64,000 nt of DNA from Euglena gracilis (taxonomy: Eukaryota > Euglenida > Euglenophyceae > Euglenales). The notes below the pieces were generated by a model. That model searched no databases, was not told the DNA's origin, and saw nothing but the letters and a program-made list of their open reading frames with translations. Shown here in pieces: positions 42,810 through 56,038 of the stretch. Both the position numbers and the translations under genes were made by a program. The first letter of the stretch is position 1, and each line of letters starts with the position of its first letter. The stretch lies in the NCBI GenBank assembly GCA_039621445.1, contig CP154956.1:70301649-70365648 (forward strand). The letters are read 5' to 3'.

Positions 42810-45634
42810 TTCCGTTTCGGACGGGTCAGAAATTTTGGGCAGTTTACGCCGCCTAAGACATTGCCTTCTGTGCCTGGCAGTGTGAGGCCCGGCTTTACTC
42901 ATCAGACGTTGGGACAGGTCTCTGGGCTTGCCCTCAATCCCCCCAACCCCTCCCAACCTGGGTGGTTCCCGCTGTACCGCTTCTCATGCTTCAAGCACCC
43001 AGGGATTACAAATTCTGTGACATGCCGTTTTCCCCCCCAATTTTCACAACGTGTGTGTGGAGTCCACCCTCTGGATGCCTCAGCAGGCAACCCTTAACGG
43101 ACACATCGCAGAGCCCAAAAAAAGCAACAAAATGGGCCAACATTCACCCAGCCTGTGTAACACCATCTGGGGAAACAGTCAAAACTTCAAAAAAACGAGG
43201 GACTCACAACGGGTGTTTTGGCCCTTTTTTGGGAAAATTCACGTGTCCCGGCGTTCAAACCCAGGTTTTTGAACGTCAAAATGGTGCACAGGCTGAAAAA
43301 AAACCAAAATTGGGCCTGTTCCCCGGGTCACAACATCGGCGAACGATGCACGCACCACCGTGGAGGGTCTCTGCGGAACCAGAGGGTCAAAAGGGTGGGT
43401 TTCACCGCCAGGTCTCAAAAAGTTTGGAAATTTGCGCCAAAGCGCAAGCTAAAAATCAAAACCTTAAGTGCGAGTTTGGCCGCCTAAGTGGATGGCGATT
43501 TCTGCCCAAACAAATGCTGTTTTTAGGATCCGGGGGGAGGTGGAGAGGAGCGGACCCCCCCGGTACCAAATTTTTTTAAAAGTAAACTTAAAAACTCAAA
43601 ACTTAAAAAGTAAAAAAAAATAGTCAAAAAAACAAGCCAAAATATCTGCACCCACCCTGGAGTAGTGGGGCGGGCGGGGCGGGGACTGCCCAGGCCGGTC
43701 ATGTCAGGGGTTAGATGATGAAGGAGCATTGGGCGTGGGCCGTCAACTCCGCCACGTACAGCGCGGTCTTGCCGCCGTCAGGAGGGCTGGCGGACCTGAT
43801 GGGGTGAGGCCACAGTCCCCCCTCCCCTGAGCTCAGGACACCACCAAACAAGGACCTGGTGCGGACAGGCATCCACTGTGTTCAGAAATGTGGGGCACAC
43901 ATCTTGCTGGTGAATAACAAAACCAGGCAAAAAAAGCCAATTCCAGCTGGGTTGGATTTTTTTCCAGCCAAAAAATTTGAGGTGAAACCCCGAAACCAAA
44001 CGTGGCCATTTCTTGACAATTTTTGACCCCCCTGTTCAAAAAATTTGTGCCGAAAATTTTCAGTCCAGCCAGGACGCGAAAAAATCTATTACCACTCGAC
44101 CCCGGGGGTCCGCAGACTGGCTGAGAGCTGCTGGCTGGAAACAAGGTGTTGGCTGGATAGACTCGCCGCTGGGCAGGGTGGGCTCGGCTTCAGAAATTGC
44201 CTGATATTGTTTGGAGCCCGTTGATAACCAAAAGTTTCCTTCTGGCACTTTGCGCCCGATTTTGGGCAATTTTGTCACATCTTAAGGCGACACTACCCTT
44301 CGGGGCAAAGCGGCAGGGAAATCCAGCCCAGAGGGCTAGAGGCTGGCTGGAAAAAGGCTGCTAGCTCACGCCCCCCCCCCCACAGGGCAGAACGGGCAGG
44401 TCTGGGGGGGGTCGACCCCCACCCGGGAGGTGGGGGGGGGCGACCCCCCATGCAGGCATTTGCTTAAGACCCCAGGGGGGGGGGTACTGGCTAGCCAATC
44501 GGCTAGACACTGGAAAAAATGGACTAGCTAGGACCCGCCCGGGGGGGGGGGGGGGGCCGGGGGGTCCCCCGAACTGGAAAAAAAGTTTTCCTCCGGCGCT
44601 GCGCGCCAGAGGAAAAATGAGGTTTTTGATAGGTTTTTGGGTGATTTTGTTCCAAAAATTCCCAAAAATGGCCAAAAACGGGCATTTTTGGTCATTTTTG
44701 GGGGCGTCTTAAAAAATTTTTTCGGCGCTTCGCGCCGGTCGGTCACTGGAAAAAATTATTCCACTGGCTAGCCCTGCTAGCAGACCCCCCCCAGGGGGGG
44801 GTCTGCTAGAAATCCCACTAGCCAAATTTGGACTAGCTGCAGTCCAGCCCCCCCCCCCCGGGGCAGGCATTTGCTTAAGGGATTGCAGTACCCCCCCCCT
44901 ACTGCAATCCCTTAAGCAAATGCCTGCCCCCATGCACCACAGCATTTTCAACAATTTTCGGAAAACGGTGATGTTGGCCAGGGAAACTTTTTGGAAAAAA
45001 AATGAGAAATGAACCCAACATGCATGGATTTTTGATGGAAAATCACATTTTTTCACAAAAAAATCTCAAAAATTTCAGGGTTAAAAAAAATGGTATTTTT
45101 AGGAGGGGAAAAAATGAAAGTCAAAAAAATGGGACCAAATTTTGGCACAGTCAAATTTTACTGACATTTTTTTCTCTTGGAATTATTTTTTGCTTTGAAA
45201 ACCTCTCAAAATTAAAATTTTGAGAAAAAGTTGAAATTTTGGAAAGTGTGAAAAAACGGGGGTTTGGGGAGTTTTGGGGGGGGGGGGTGGGACCTCCGAA
45301 ATGGGTCCCAAAAATGGGTCAAAAATACACCCGGCGCCGAAAGCGCTGGGAAAAAGTTTGGGGTCCAAAAATTGGTGCTCCCGGAAATCGACCCCCCCAC
45401 CCACCACCCTGGCTGTTTGGCCGATTCCCGTTCTGCCCTCCCCCCCCCCCCATGTCCGCCCCCATAGGGTCCGACCGGCTGGAACAGGGCCCGACCCGGC
45501 ATCAAACCGGGTACCCAAAAAACAGAAACCGAAAAAAATCATGCAAATTTTTTTGAAGAATTTGTCCTTCTCAGCCCATTCCCGGCCCATTTTTAACATG
45601 TTGGCCATTTTTGCACCTCCGAGCAGAAATCCAT
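42810..45634. other. no gene seen; repeat-rich
   Basis: Non-coding. Contains an array-B-type palindrome at about 43.43 kb, GCTAGC/GGCTGG-rich patches at 44.1-44.8 kb, two GGCGC..GCGCC hairpins (44590-44612 and 44722-44737), and a long perfect inverted repeat at 44860-44930 listed separately. Confidence 0.4.
44860..44930. repeat. perfect 31-bp inverted repeat with C9 spacer
   Basis: Left arm 44860-44890 and right arm 44900-44930 are exact complements over 31 bp, separated only by nine C. The inner ends of the arms are TA, so the centre reads TA, nine C, TA. Part of the arm (GCAGGCATTTGCTTAAG) also occurs alone at 44453-44469. It could extrude as a cruciform. Confidence 0.85.
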
Positions 45635-45636
45635 TA

Positions 45637-45988
45637 CCTCCCCCCCCCCTTGTCGTTGACACGCCAATGTTCCAGGAAAGTGTCGTTGACACGGGGGGTG
45701 TGTCAACGACACGCTGTGTCAACGACACAGTACCATAAAAAAAATTGACCGTGCCAGCAACAATGAATGACCCTGTGAATGCATGTCCGCCACACTGTGG
45801 CCGGTGCATATGGGGATGACATTCGAAGCCATGGCTGGAAAGAAGATTCGACACATTTTTGCAATGCCCTGGCTGAAATTTGTCAGAAACTGTGGCCAAC
45901 GCAAAAGAAAAATATGTTCCAGGAAAGTGTCGTTGACACGGGGGGTGTGTCAACGACACGCCGTGTCAACGACAAGGGGGGGGGGAGG
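45637..45988. mobile_element. TA-flanked C/G-tract MITE, family 3
   Basis: 352 bp. The left end is CCTCCCCCCCCC followed by TTGTCGTTGACACG; the right end is its complement. TA at 45635-45636 and 45989-45990. Both halves contain AATGTTCCAGGAAAGTGTCG or its close variant followed by GTCGTTGACACGG; the interior is unique and AT-rich. No coding frame. Confidence 0.75.
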
Positions 45989-45990
45989 TA

Positions 45991-47345
45991 CTGCCGCCTT
46001 TTTGGGGGGCTGTAAAATTGGGTGGAGGGGAGGGGGGTCCAGGGGTGGGGTCCATCTTGGCTTGAGCGAAGCTCTGTCCTCTTTACACCCGGGGGGGGGG
46101 GTAAACAATTGGTTATATATAAAAAATTGGTTCGGAAAAATTAGTGACAGAAAAATTAGGCGCTTTTCTTAAAATGGTCTGGAAATATTTGGGCACACAA
46201 CCTTTGGAAATTGATCTGGAAGAATTTGGTGGTTCTCCGACTCGAACACACGATGAGTAAGAATCAAACACGACCCTTCGGTGAAAATGGGCGAAATACT
46301 TAAAATGATGAGGAAATATTTGGGCATTTTTTGAAAATAATGGGCGAGTTTGGGCGAAATAAAAACTCCATTTCTGTAACCCTCCGCCTGACATGGATCA
46401 AAAGTGATAAAAAGATAATCCGGATTTTTGGTGGAAGTGAATCCGAAAATAATATCTCCAATGTATACATTCTGAAAAAGAGTTACAACGGCGGGTGCAG
46501 AGGTTTGTTTGTACACAGGTGAACACAAGGAAAACAATTTTCTTTGGTTTATGTACCGGGCCCTGTTTTTTGGGGGGGGCCTTAAGAGATTTTTAAAAAG
46601 ACTGAATATTCAAAAACCTGAATTGATTCCTCCCCGGGGGGGGGGTTGGCATGGTCTGGGGGTGGGCATTTTTGTCAACTTTGGGCCTGGACTAAAATGG
46701 CCTTGATCTGGGCTCTGTTGCCTTTGGCAAAGGGTGTCTGATGTATGCGTCCAGACACGTTTGGCCATGTGCCCTGCCACCTTGGGGTTGGGGTTGGACC
46801 TTGACCTTGGTGCACTGGAATGCATGCCCAATTTTGACCCTCTCCACGTGGGGCGAAATGTCAGCCTGATCTTCACTCGGTCCACCCGCTAAAGCTGTGG
46901 TTAAGTTCCCAGTGTATGAGTTCGGGAGATGGATCCCGTTTTTCCTGGGTCCTGAGAAGCCCCCCCCCCCCACACAACCGGGTATTATTTTCGCCAGTAG
47001 TCCAGGGCTGGGGGGATTTCATTTGGGGGTATAGCTTAGAAATCTTTTGGGATTCTGGGGGGTAATCCAAAAATAGAGAAGAATTTTCTTCCAGCGCTGC
47101 GGGACGAAAATGCATAAAAATGACTTTCCCTCCTCACTTTTAAGCATATTGTGCAACCTTGGGTATTTTACAAGAAAGATTTCTAGTGCTCTTTGACTTT
47201 GCATGTCCATGAAGTCGCAACAGTCCAAAAATCCCTTCCTTTTGGTGCTGTTCGGGGGGGGGGGGGCTCGGATCCCGAAGTTGGACGGTATCTTTGTTGG
47301 CAGCCCCTATGGTCCAGCAAAGGAGGTGATCCATGAGTAGCCCAC
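45991..47345. other. no gene seen
   Basis: AT-rich, with G runs at about 46092 and 46638. If the LRR gene continues beyond its 47346 donor, further exons should lie here, but none was recognised. Confidence 0.35.
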
Positions 47346-47466
47346 CTGGCCCTCCTCGTGGATGGGGTTGCCGACAAGCGACACCCCCACAAACGATGCA
47401 TTCTCTGCCCGTGACAGCGAGGCCAAGGCCGTGGCTCCGGCGTCCCCAATGGGGCCACAGTCCTCC
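47346..47466 (-). CDS. exon: one LRR with clear splice sites
   Basis: Acceptor CCGGCCCAGCAG, donor CAG|GTGGGC; 121 bp encoding [20 protein letters not shown] and [16 protein letters not shown]. Its GT donor implies at least one more exon to the left that I did not find. Confidence 0.6.
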
Positions 47467-48691
47467 CTGCTGGGCCGGGACCTGTGCGTGCACACACACA
47501 TGCACATACACATGCACGCGCGCATACACACACACAGACACAGACACACACACACACACACACTCACACACACACACACACGTACACACGTACACGCACA
47601 GGCTGACACACGCAGTAAACACATGCACAGACAGAGAAATGCAGAACTGGGCATCGCCCCTTTCCATTTGTGGGTCCCATGCTGAAGGGAACCAGCAGGG
47701 AAATAATAAACAGTGCGCCCCATTTCCCGCCCTGAACAAAAACACATGCCCTGCCCCAGAAAGCCCTTCCCCCATCACGGCAAAGGGTCCGTTCCCGGGA
47801 GGGCGGTGAGTGAAGTTGTACCCCAGCGACAACTGCAGCTGGCAGAGGGTGGGCGACTCCGCGAGTTTGGCGAACTCTGCTGGGGGGGGCCTACCCCCCC
47901 CTGTTGCTTGGGCAATAACAATGTCCAAGCAACACCCTGCACATCAGATGGGGCATATGGCACGGGACAGGCTTCTTTTTACCAACCCCGGGGGGAAGGG
48001 GTGCCTTGTGCTGTGGGGCTGCCCAAAGCTGGCACCCCATATTTTGGACCCCAGTGCCTGCCGACCCATACAAATCTCCGTTGAGAATGGCTACTTTTCG
48101 GCCCCGGCTTCGGCACCGCAGGGGGTGTGCCATAGCACTGCCCACCCCAAAACCCGACCCCCCCCTCGGGGGGTCGAAAACGCCCTTTCCCCCTCGTGCC
48201 TGCCCATAGCACCCCCCCGGGGGGGATGCTGTCACAGGAATCCAGGGCCTCTTCTGCCTCTGCTGACCACCGGGAGGGGCCAGAGTGCCGGCCAGGCTGC
48301 CAGGAAGCCTCCCCTCCTCCAGCCCCTGGAGACAGCCAGAGGAGGGGAGGAGGGCGGTCCCGGGCGCGGCCTCGTCGCACAGCAGGTTGTTCTCGAGGAA
48401 GATGCGTAGGGTGCGCAGGGCGGGCGCGGTCCGCAGCATGGCCAGCGCCTGCGCCCCGCTGTTGGGGGCAAGGCACCCCCGGGGGAGGGGGCGGACCCGG
48501 ATGGGGGGAGGGCAGAGTTGCTGGCGGGCTGCGTGGTTGTGCGTGAGGGTCCACGGACGTTTGCCAACTTGGGAGTCTGTCGAGGGTTGCATTTGGGTAA
48601 TGGCAGGGATGCCGATGATCCTGCCTCTCTTCGGATGCAAGGCGAGATGCGTGTGTCTGATGAAGTGCACAGATTATGATGACAATTAATA

Positions 48692-48748
<57 letters not shown>

Positions 48749-48768
48749 TAATAATAATAATAATAATA

Positions 48769-48836
<68 letters not shown>

Positions 48837-50197
48837 TCATAATTAATAATAAAAGAAATTACTAATAATAAATTGCACCGCTCTACGTTGACAGCCTCCA
48901 CTGGCAAATGCCTCTGGGGATGGGTGCCGCTGAACTTGCATTGCCTTTGAGTGAAAGCGAAGCTAAAGCAGACAGTGAAGCCTGGCTCCCTGCTGGAGAT
49001 CAAGGGGAAATGACTGAAAATGACTCGCCAACAATGCTCTACTGGGCACTGGCTTGGGGGACCGGCTTCGGACCCCTCCAGGATTTGGCATTTTTTGTTG
49101 TTGGTTTCATTTAAATTCAGCTCTGCTGATACCAACTCAGAAGTAGGAATCAGCGGTCGAGGGCCGCCTTGAGCTCCAATGGAGGTCCGACAGAGGTGCA
49201 GCATCAGCGCCTTCAACGACTCACTCTCCGCCAGCTCCCCCAGGGCCTTCGCCCCCTCGTTGGCGATCGGGTTGCCCGTCAGCACCAGGACGAGGGTTTG
49301 GAGGTGAGGCGCGTGCTTCAGGGCTGCTAGAGCCTTGGCGTCACGCGGGGGCCGGACTGGACTGGCGGCACCAGTCTGCCTGCCGACCTTCCACCCTTTG
49401 ACAAGGGGTCGAAACAAAGCAGCTACCCAGGACACCTTTCTGACAATTTTGCCACAAATTTGCCCCTGAGCGAAGCGCCGGGCCAAAAATTATTGTGCCC
49501 AAAGCGGCCAAAAATTGGCCGAAATGCCATTTTTGGCGCTTTTTTTGGGCAAAAATTTGTCAAAATTGCCCAAGGTTTTTGGCGCGAAACACCGGAAAGG
49601 AAATTCTGACCGTGGGGGGGGGTGGTCATTGGACATGGGGAGGTCGTTGGACAAAGGAGGGGGGGGTACTTCAGCCCCCCCCCCAGCAAAAAATGTCCCT
49701 GCAAAAAGGGAATCAATCCAGCCCTTTTGGTCACCTGGAGGAGTCTGGTAACCAAAAAGTAGGATGTCAAAGTTCCCCCCCCCCCGAAAAGATATACTCC
49801 AATCACTGGACAGGTGGGCCAGAACCCTGACAGCAGCGACCCCGATGGGTTGTTGGATGAGACCTAACAGGTTTCTGGGCCAGGCAACTTTGCCCGGAGG
49901 AGAACCGTTGTTGGTTGGTGGGGGTGGTGGGTGGTGGGGGAAATGGTTTGCCAACCCAGACATAGGCCGCTGTGGCGAGAAAACTTACGGGTCGGGGCTG
50001 CCTCCCCCCTTGCCTTCCGCCACCGCATGGGCGGCACCGGAAGGCCCCACCCCGCTCCACCATAGCCGCAGCTCCAGCGACTGCAACGCCCGCATGTCCT
50101 TCAGTGCACTGCCGGCAGGGGGGCGGTCCCCACTGCGGGCGTCCCTTGTGTACTCCCATATATATAATACATATATATATGTATATGTATATGTATA

Positions 50198-50281
<84 letters not shown>

Positions 50282-50304
50282 CATATGTATATATACGTTA
50301 AATG

Positions 50305-50336
<32 letters not shown>

Positions 50337-53300
50337 GCCTTGCCATACATATATATATATAATATATATATATATATGTATGTATGTATGTATGTATCAG
50401 AGGGCCGGCACGGCTCATGAATGGCATGTGTGCAATTCTGGTGTCAAATTACTTTGACGTCAAATTAGGTTTGCATAGGCTTGACAAATAAAATAGGTGG
50501 TGTTGAAATGTACCATGCTCAGTGAAAAAGTTCCGTGATTTTACGTGATTCTCCATAAAAAATGGATTTACTTGCCTTTATGTGATTTACATGATTTTAC
50601 GTGGCACATATGATGAAACACCCGGAATTACATAGAAAATCCATACGCTTCTCTGGTCAGCCAGCCCGAGGGCCCCCCTGGGTGAGGGCATGGGCCCCAA
50701 CATCCCCGACGTGGCTCAGGGCCAGGCTGACAGTGTGGAGCAGCGGCGCGTCCTTCAACGAGGCCAGCAGGGGGGCCCCGCCCTCCTCCAGTTGCGGAGA
50801 GGCCCCCGCCCCCGGCCACCCACCGGCCCCCGGCCGGCCGGCAGCCCCGCCTGCCTCTGCCCCAAATGATGTGTGCCATCATTGGGCCGGTGTGGCGGGG
50901 GCCGCTGACTCCCCCGCCCAAGTTGGGAGAAGGGGATAGCTGGCGTTTTGGGTGGCGAGGTGCGTTGGCCGTAGCAGACTCCCCTCCCCTCGGTTTGGAA
51001 CTTGAAGCCTGGTTTGGATCTCCCAACTCGTCCAAGATCGTCGGATCCTCGAAACCTGGTCAGTGCACTGGGGGTGAACGCACCGTACAAGCATGCCGCC
51101 TGACCGATACTGTCCGCTTCACCGTACAAAATACCACCAAATGCTAAAAATTCATCCCGTTTATGGGTGTCGTCAGTTTGGGTGGTGCACCTTACGTCTT
51201 AGTCCACCCCCTGCCTTCCCTTGAAAATGGCCATTCTTGGGAAAAAACATACTCTCACCACCAAATGTGCCCAAGGGGAGGGAGTGCTAGCCATTCAGAC
51301 GAGTGTGGCATGAGTGTGAGTTATTAAAGCTGGGACAAAGCTGGAGACGGTCATGACACGAGAGTAGCTTCCAGGCCTTCCTTTGGCATTTTGTCCAAAC
51401 AAGACTCCGAGGCAGTCTGCATTCACCGATCGAGCCACTGGAACGCAACCCCCAAGGGACCATCTTCCTGCATCACTTCAGCGAACAGCCGGGGTGGGGT
51501 ATACACCGCCACCAACCAGGATGGGAGGCGGCCGCGGCAACTTTGGCACTTGTTTTGGTTTTTTTTGACGGGCAAAACGGGGAACCATTGTGATGGGACG
51601 CCGGCATGATGGTGGGAGAATGTTCACCTGCACGACAAGTGCACATGCGGTGGTGCTGCGGGGGCAGCAGCCTCGGCGGCGGTTACCGGTCAGCCACAGG
51701 TCCAACACCCGGAGAGATGCAGCCAGGGAAAACTGGCTCAGATGCAGTTGCACATTCCCAGATCTGAGTGGCTTCGATTTTGTGTTGTGTGTGTGTGTGT
51801 GTGCTTACGCGCGCGCGTCTGTGTGCGTGTGTCCGGCTGTCGACAGATGGGCGTGGCCAGTTCACTCATTTTTTACATTAAGGATTGCACAAGCATGGAC
51901 TAGCAAACTTGCTGCTGAATCCATTTTGCGGGGGCAAAAAGTTTGCTGTGGACGTTACCTGCAGCAAACATCAACTTTCCCTGGAGCGGCAGGCGGATGA
52001 GATCCATCAAATACCGGCAACAGCCCCCCGCAGGAACCACGGGCCCCACATCCAAATGTTCAACAAGCGAGAATCAACAGTAGATATCCAAAGATGCTTA
52101 AAATTGCGGTACCTGGAAAAGGTCGTTCCCCACTTTGGGATATCCGTCAACATTGACCCAAAAAAATAATCAAGGAAAAGAGCATCTATCAGGCGAAAAC
52201 GCAGTCATCCAACCTCCATCCGAGGCATTGTGGGCAAAGTGAGACATACCTCCGTGCCCGCAGTTGTAATCACTGGCCTGCAATACCCAGTGTGCGGGCG
52301 GTCTGGGGGGAGGCCCTCGCACCCAATGTTGTTGTCGCGGAGGTCCAGCTGTAGGCAGCGGAGGACCAGCCCGCTCAGTCGCGAGAAGGAGGACGCGCCC
52401 CGGTCGGCCAGCTTGTTGTTGGGCATGTGCAGCCGCAGCGTGTGCATATGCCACCGCGGCCCCTCCCGGGCCCTCGCCACCACGTGAGCGGAAGTGGGGG
52501 AATGCCAAATGCGGCGGGGACACAGGGAATCAGGTTTGGGGGGGGTTCACTGTGGCTGCTTCGATGCTGCAACTGCGTCACACAATTCAACTTCTTTGGA
52601 TGGGGGGGTTTGATGCTTTGCAGGTGGCTCTCTCCACATTTATCCTCACACTGGGACCCATCACAAATGCAAGACCACCCTCACAGCAGCCTCTACTGTA
52701 TCCAACGCCCACCACAAAATCAAAACTTTCCGGAAATCAATAAAATTATCAAATTTGGAACTCATTTCATCACTGTTGTTTCATTCTTTGGCGGCTTACA
52801 TCACCGTACATCCTATTCGCACAAATGTGTGGGCTCTTGGAGTGCACTTGGAAATGTGTCATCGTAGCTGGATTGGTGAAATTATTTTTGGAAACAGTAC
52901 TGAAATAAAATCTTCTGAATTATTGTATTATTGCCTTGATATTTTCCTTCCAGAACTTTCCGGAATAAAACTTCTGATATATATTTGCGCAAACTGCCAC
53001 ATCTTCTGTTTATCAATGAGCTGTGGGCACCAGACTGTTCTTCTCTCACCTCTGCCCTTCAGTTGTCACATACCATTGCTAATTTTGTTAGCATTCGTAT
53101 CTTTAAGGTTCTGCAGACTCCCCTGGACTGCTGCCATGGCGTCCCCTTGGGGGAGATGAACCCAACCCCAATTCTGGCCCATCCCAGCTGTAGCAGCAAC
53201 CGGAACCCCTCTGGGAGTGGTGCTCGCCCAGCAAGCCAGGCTCGCCCCCCCCTAGGGGGGGGAGGGGGAGCTGGACCCCAGCCGACGCTTGCTGGGCATT

Positions 53301-55951
53301 GCCAATGCAGAAGCAAATGAAAGGAGTGAAAAGCTGCACACGTATCAGGGTGAGTGGTCAGTATGTGATTGCACAAAAACAGTTGGTCCACAAAAGACAG
53401 CTCTGATTCCCACAACAATAGGAGTCATATGCATGCCAGTAACGTTCCAAAAGCATTCACTGTGAAATGTCAGCATGACAGCCCATTTCCCAAATATTCA
53501 GGATATTCAGGATATTCAGGAAATTTCTGTTCTGGATCATTTGGGCAATTCTAATTCTGAATATTCCCTCCCTTTGTGTCTAGGTTGGTCGTTGGGGAGG
53601 GGGGCTGCGGACGTGACGCCCGACTGACGGCAGAGAGGATGGGCACAATATCTCGACCGAGACGGTCCGCCTCCAGGGTTGAAGGCATTGATGTGGCCTC
53701 ATAGTCACACATGGGGCACCCAGAGATAAGGCTAATTCATGAGGTTCAAATGAGAGGCACATTAAATGAAAAGAATGGAATGGCCATTGTGGGAGGCCAG
53801 ACAGGGGACCACCAAACAACAGAGCTGGAAACGAGCGGTGGGCGTTGGAGGGGGCAGTGACTGCTGGGCACAGCAATGGGCAGGACCCGCACGCAGGTGG
53901 CGTGCTTGTTCAGCAGGTTCATTCGACGGCCGCAGCGGGGCCGGATCACATGGCCAGCGAATGAACTTGATGGCATTGATTTCGGCACCAACAGAATACA
54001 ACTGAGCACAACGTCAACAACATTAACAACATCATCATCATCATCAACAACAACAGCAGCAGCAGCAGCAACACGCAGCAACACAGCACACGTACGCCTA
54101 CGCAGACTATCGGGTGGGAAGAAGTTTTCTTTCCCCGATCAGCAACGCCATTCGATAGTCAGATATGCAGTCCATTTGCTGCAGGGGCAGATGGACTGCA
54201 CACGGAGCAGCAATGTCACTCCGGGGACAACATGCAACAGGCAGTGGTGGGCGGCTGCGAACCCGTCACCGGCCACGCTGGTTGCCGGGCGCCACGGCCC
54301 GTGACTTTGGAAGACAAGAAGCGGTACTGCAGCAGCGTCCAGAGCCGGCGGCAGACGTACCCCAGCCGCCGGGCCTCCAGGAGGCTGGCGCCAGCACCCA
54401 CACCGCAGGACACCAGCTGGGGCGTTAGAGCCCGCAGCTCCCGATTGGAACTCGGATCTGTCTCACTCACTGTATTTCGTTCTTCAAAATCAGCAGTACT
54501 GTCAGAGTGGTTCTCATTTTGGTTTTCAGCAGATTTCTACCGTTTTCCAATCCATCATTGCACTTTGCTGGGCTCCTGATTAGTGGGCACCAGACATGCA
54601 CTTAGTGTGTTCACAAAGACGTTGGCGAACACAATTTTTTTGGTGAACATGAAAATTTTTTTGGACACAGGTGAACTATATGAAAAAAATTTTGTGAACA
54701 CGGGTGAACTATATGAAAAATTTTTGGTGAACACAAAAAACTGATAAAACATGCAGTGGTGTCCAAAAAATCTTGCCCCCCCCCATCTATAAATATTCAT
54801 ACCCCCCCAGGTGGAAACTATGTTCCATTGTGAAACATTCCAAGCCCAGCCATTGCCCCAATAGGCCCCCTTAAACGTTTTGCTTGCTGACCAGCTGCAA
54901 ATAGACTTCATAGTGCACGGCACTGCAATTACTTTATGGAATAATTTCCAAAAGGTCCTGTGCCAATTTACTAAAACTTTTGAAAGCAGCAGACAAATGG
55001 TTTTAGGATTCCCATACAGCCCTGAGTGTGAGAAAGGCGTTGGGGCAGGTACAAAGGACATGGGGTGGGGACGTTTGACACGGAATTCAAAGCCTTAAAT
55101 GATAAAAAGAATTACAAAGTGAAAAACGTATCTTTTTGCGACTGTTTCAAAAATCATACCTCCTGATATTATCAGTGTTTAAGTGTTTTGTGAACAGCCA
55201 TCCAGAGTCATTCATCCAGAGAAGAGAATATTGCATCGTCAGCAGGCCCAATTGTTGAAGAGGAGGTCCCTTTGTCCTTCCCACTTGAGAAATCTCGGAA
55301 TATTTTGGATTTTGGATGCACAATTTGGATAGACAGGCCTTCCTGTTAAGCCCTGTTCAAACTCTTCAAGCCCAAGAATGGGCAAAAAAACCATGTCCTA
55401 ACACTGATACAAGAAACCAAACACAGGAACACAAATGCTTCTTTTGGTGGACAAAATTTTTTTGGTGAACATAGGCGAAGATAATCATGATGAACAAAGG
55501 TGAACACAAGTTTATTTGTTGAACATGGGTGAAGAAATTTATTTTTGGTGAACAAGCGAACACAAAATTTTTCTTGGTGAACACATGATACACAGAAGAT
55601 TTGTTTGGCGTACTCACCGACTGAATGTCTGGTGGGCGCTTTCCTTTGAAGACCGCAGGTGTTGCTGGGCCAGGGCTGGGAATTTGGGCTGGCCAGTCAG
55701 CCCCCCTCCCCCCCCCCATGCCAGGAGGGGCTGGACCCCAGCTGTACATGAGCCTAGGCCGGGCCGGGTGGGGCTGAAACTGGACAATTGCCCCCAAAAA
55801 ATGACCTTCAAAATACAGCTTGGAAAAAAATGAGCACCTGGCAATCCCCCCAAAACCCCCCAACGCAACGTTTTTGGAAGCCCCCAAACACCTTTTCAAA
55901 AAAAATTTGCGCTTTGCGCCGAAAAATTTTCAGCTAGACCCAGCAAAAAGG

Positions 55952-56038
<87 letters not shown>

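Noticed and set aside
48686-48840. Long Ile/Leu/Tyr-rich open frames over (TAA)n
   Set aside because: Pure microsatellite. Only the flanking part up to 49.36 kb has LRR character.
50101-50427. Open frames through the TATATG region
   Set aside because: They translate a simple repeat (Tyr/Ile or Tyr/Val alternation); no gene evidence.
55953-56036. Retroposed gene marked by the poly-A tract
   Set aside because: No gene-like sequence or target duplication could be found beside the tract.
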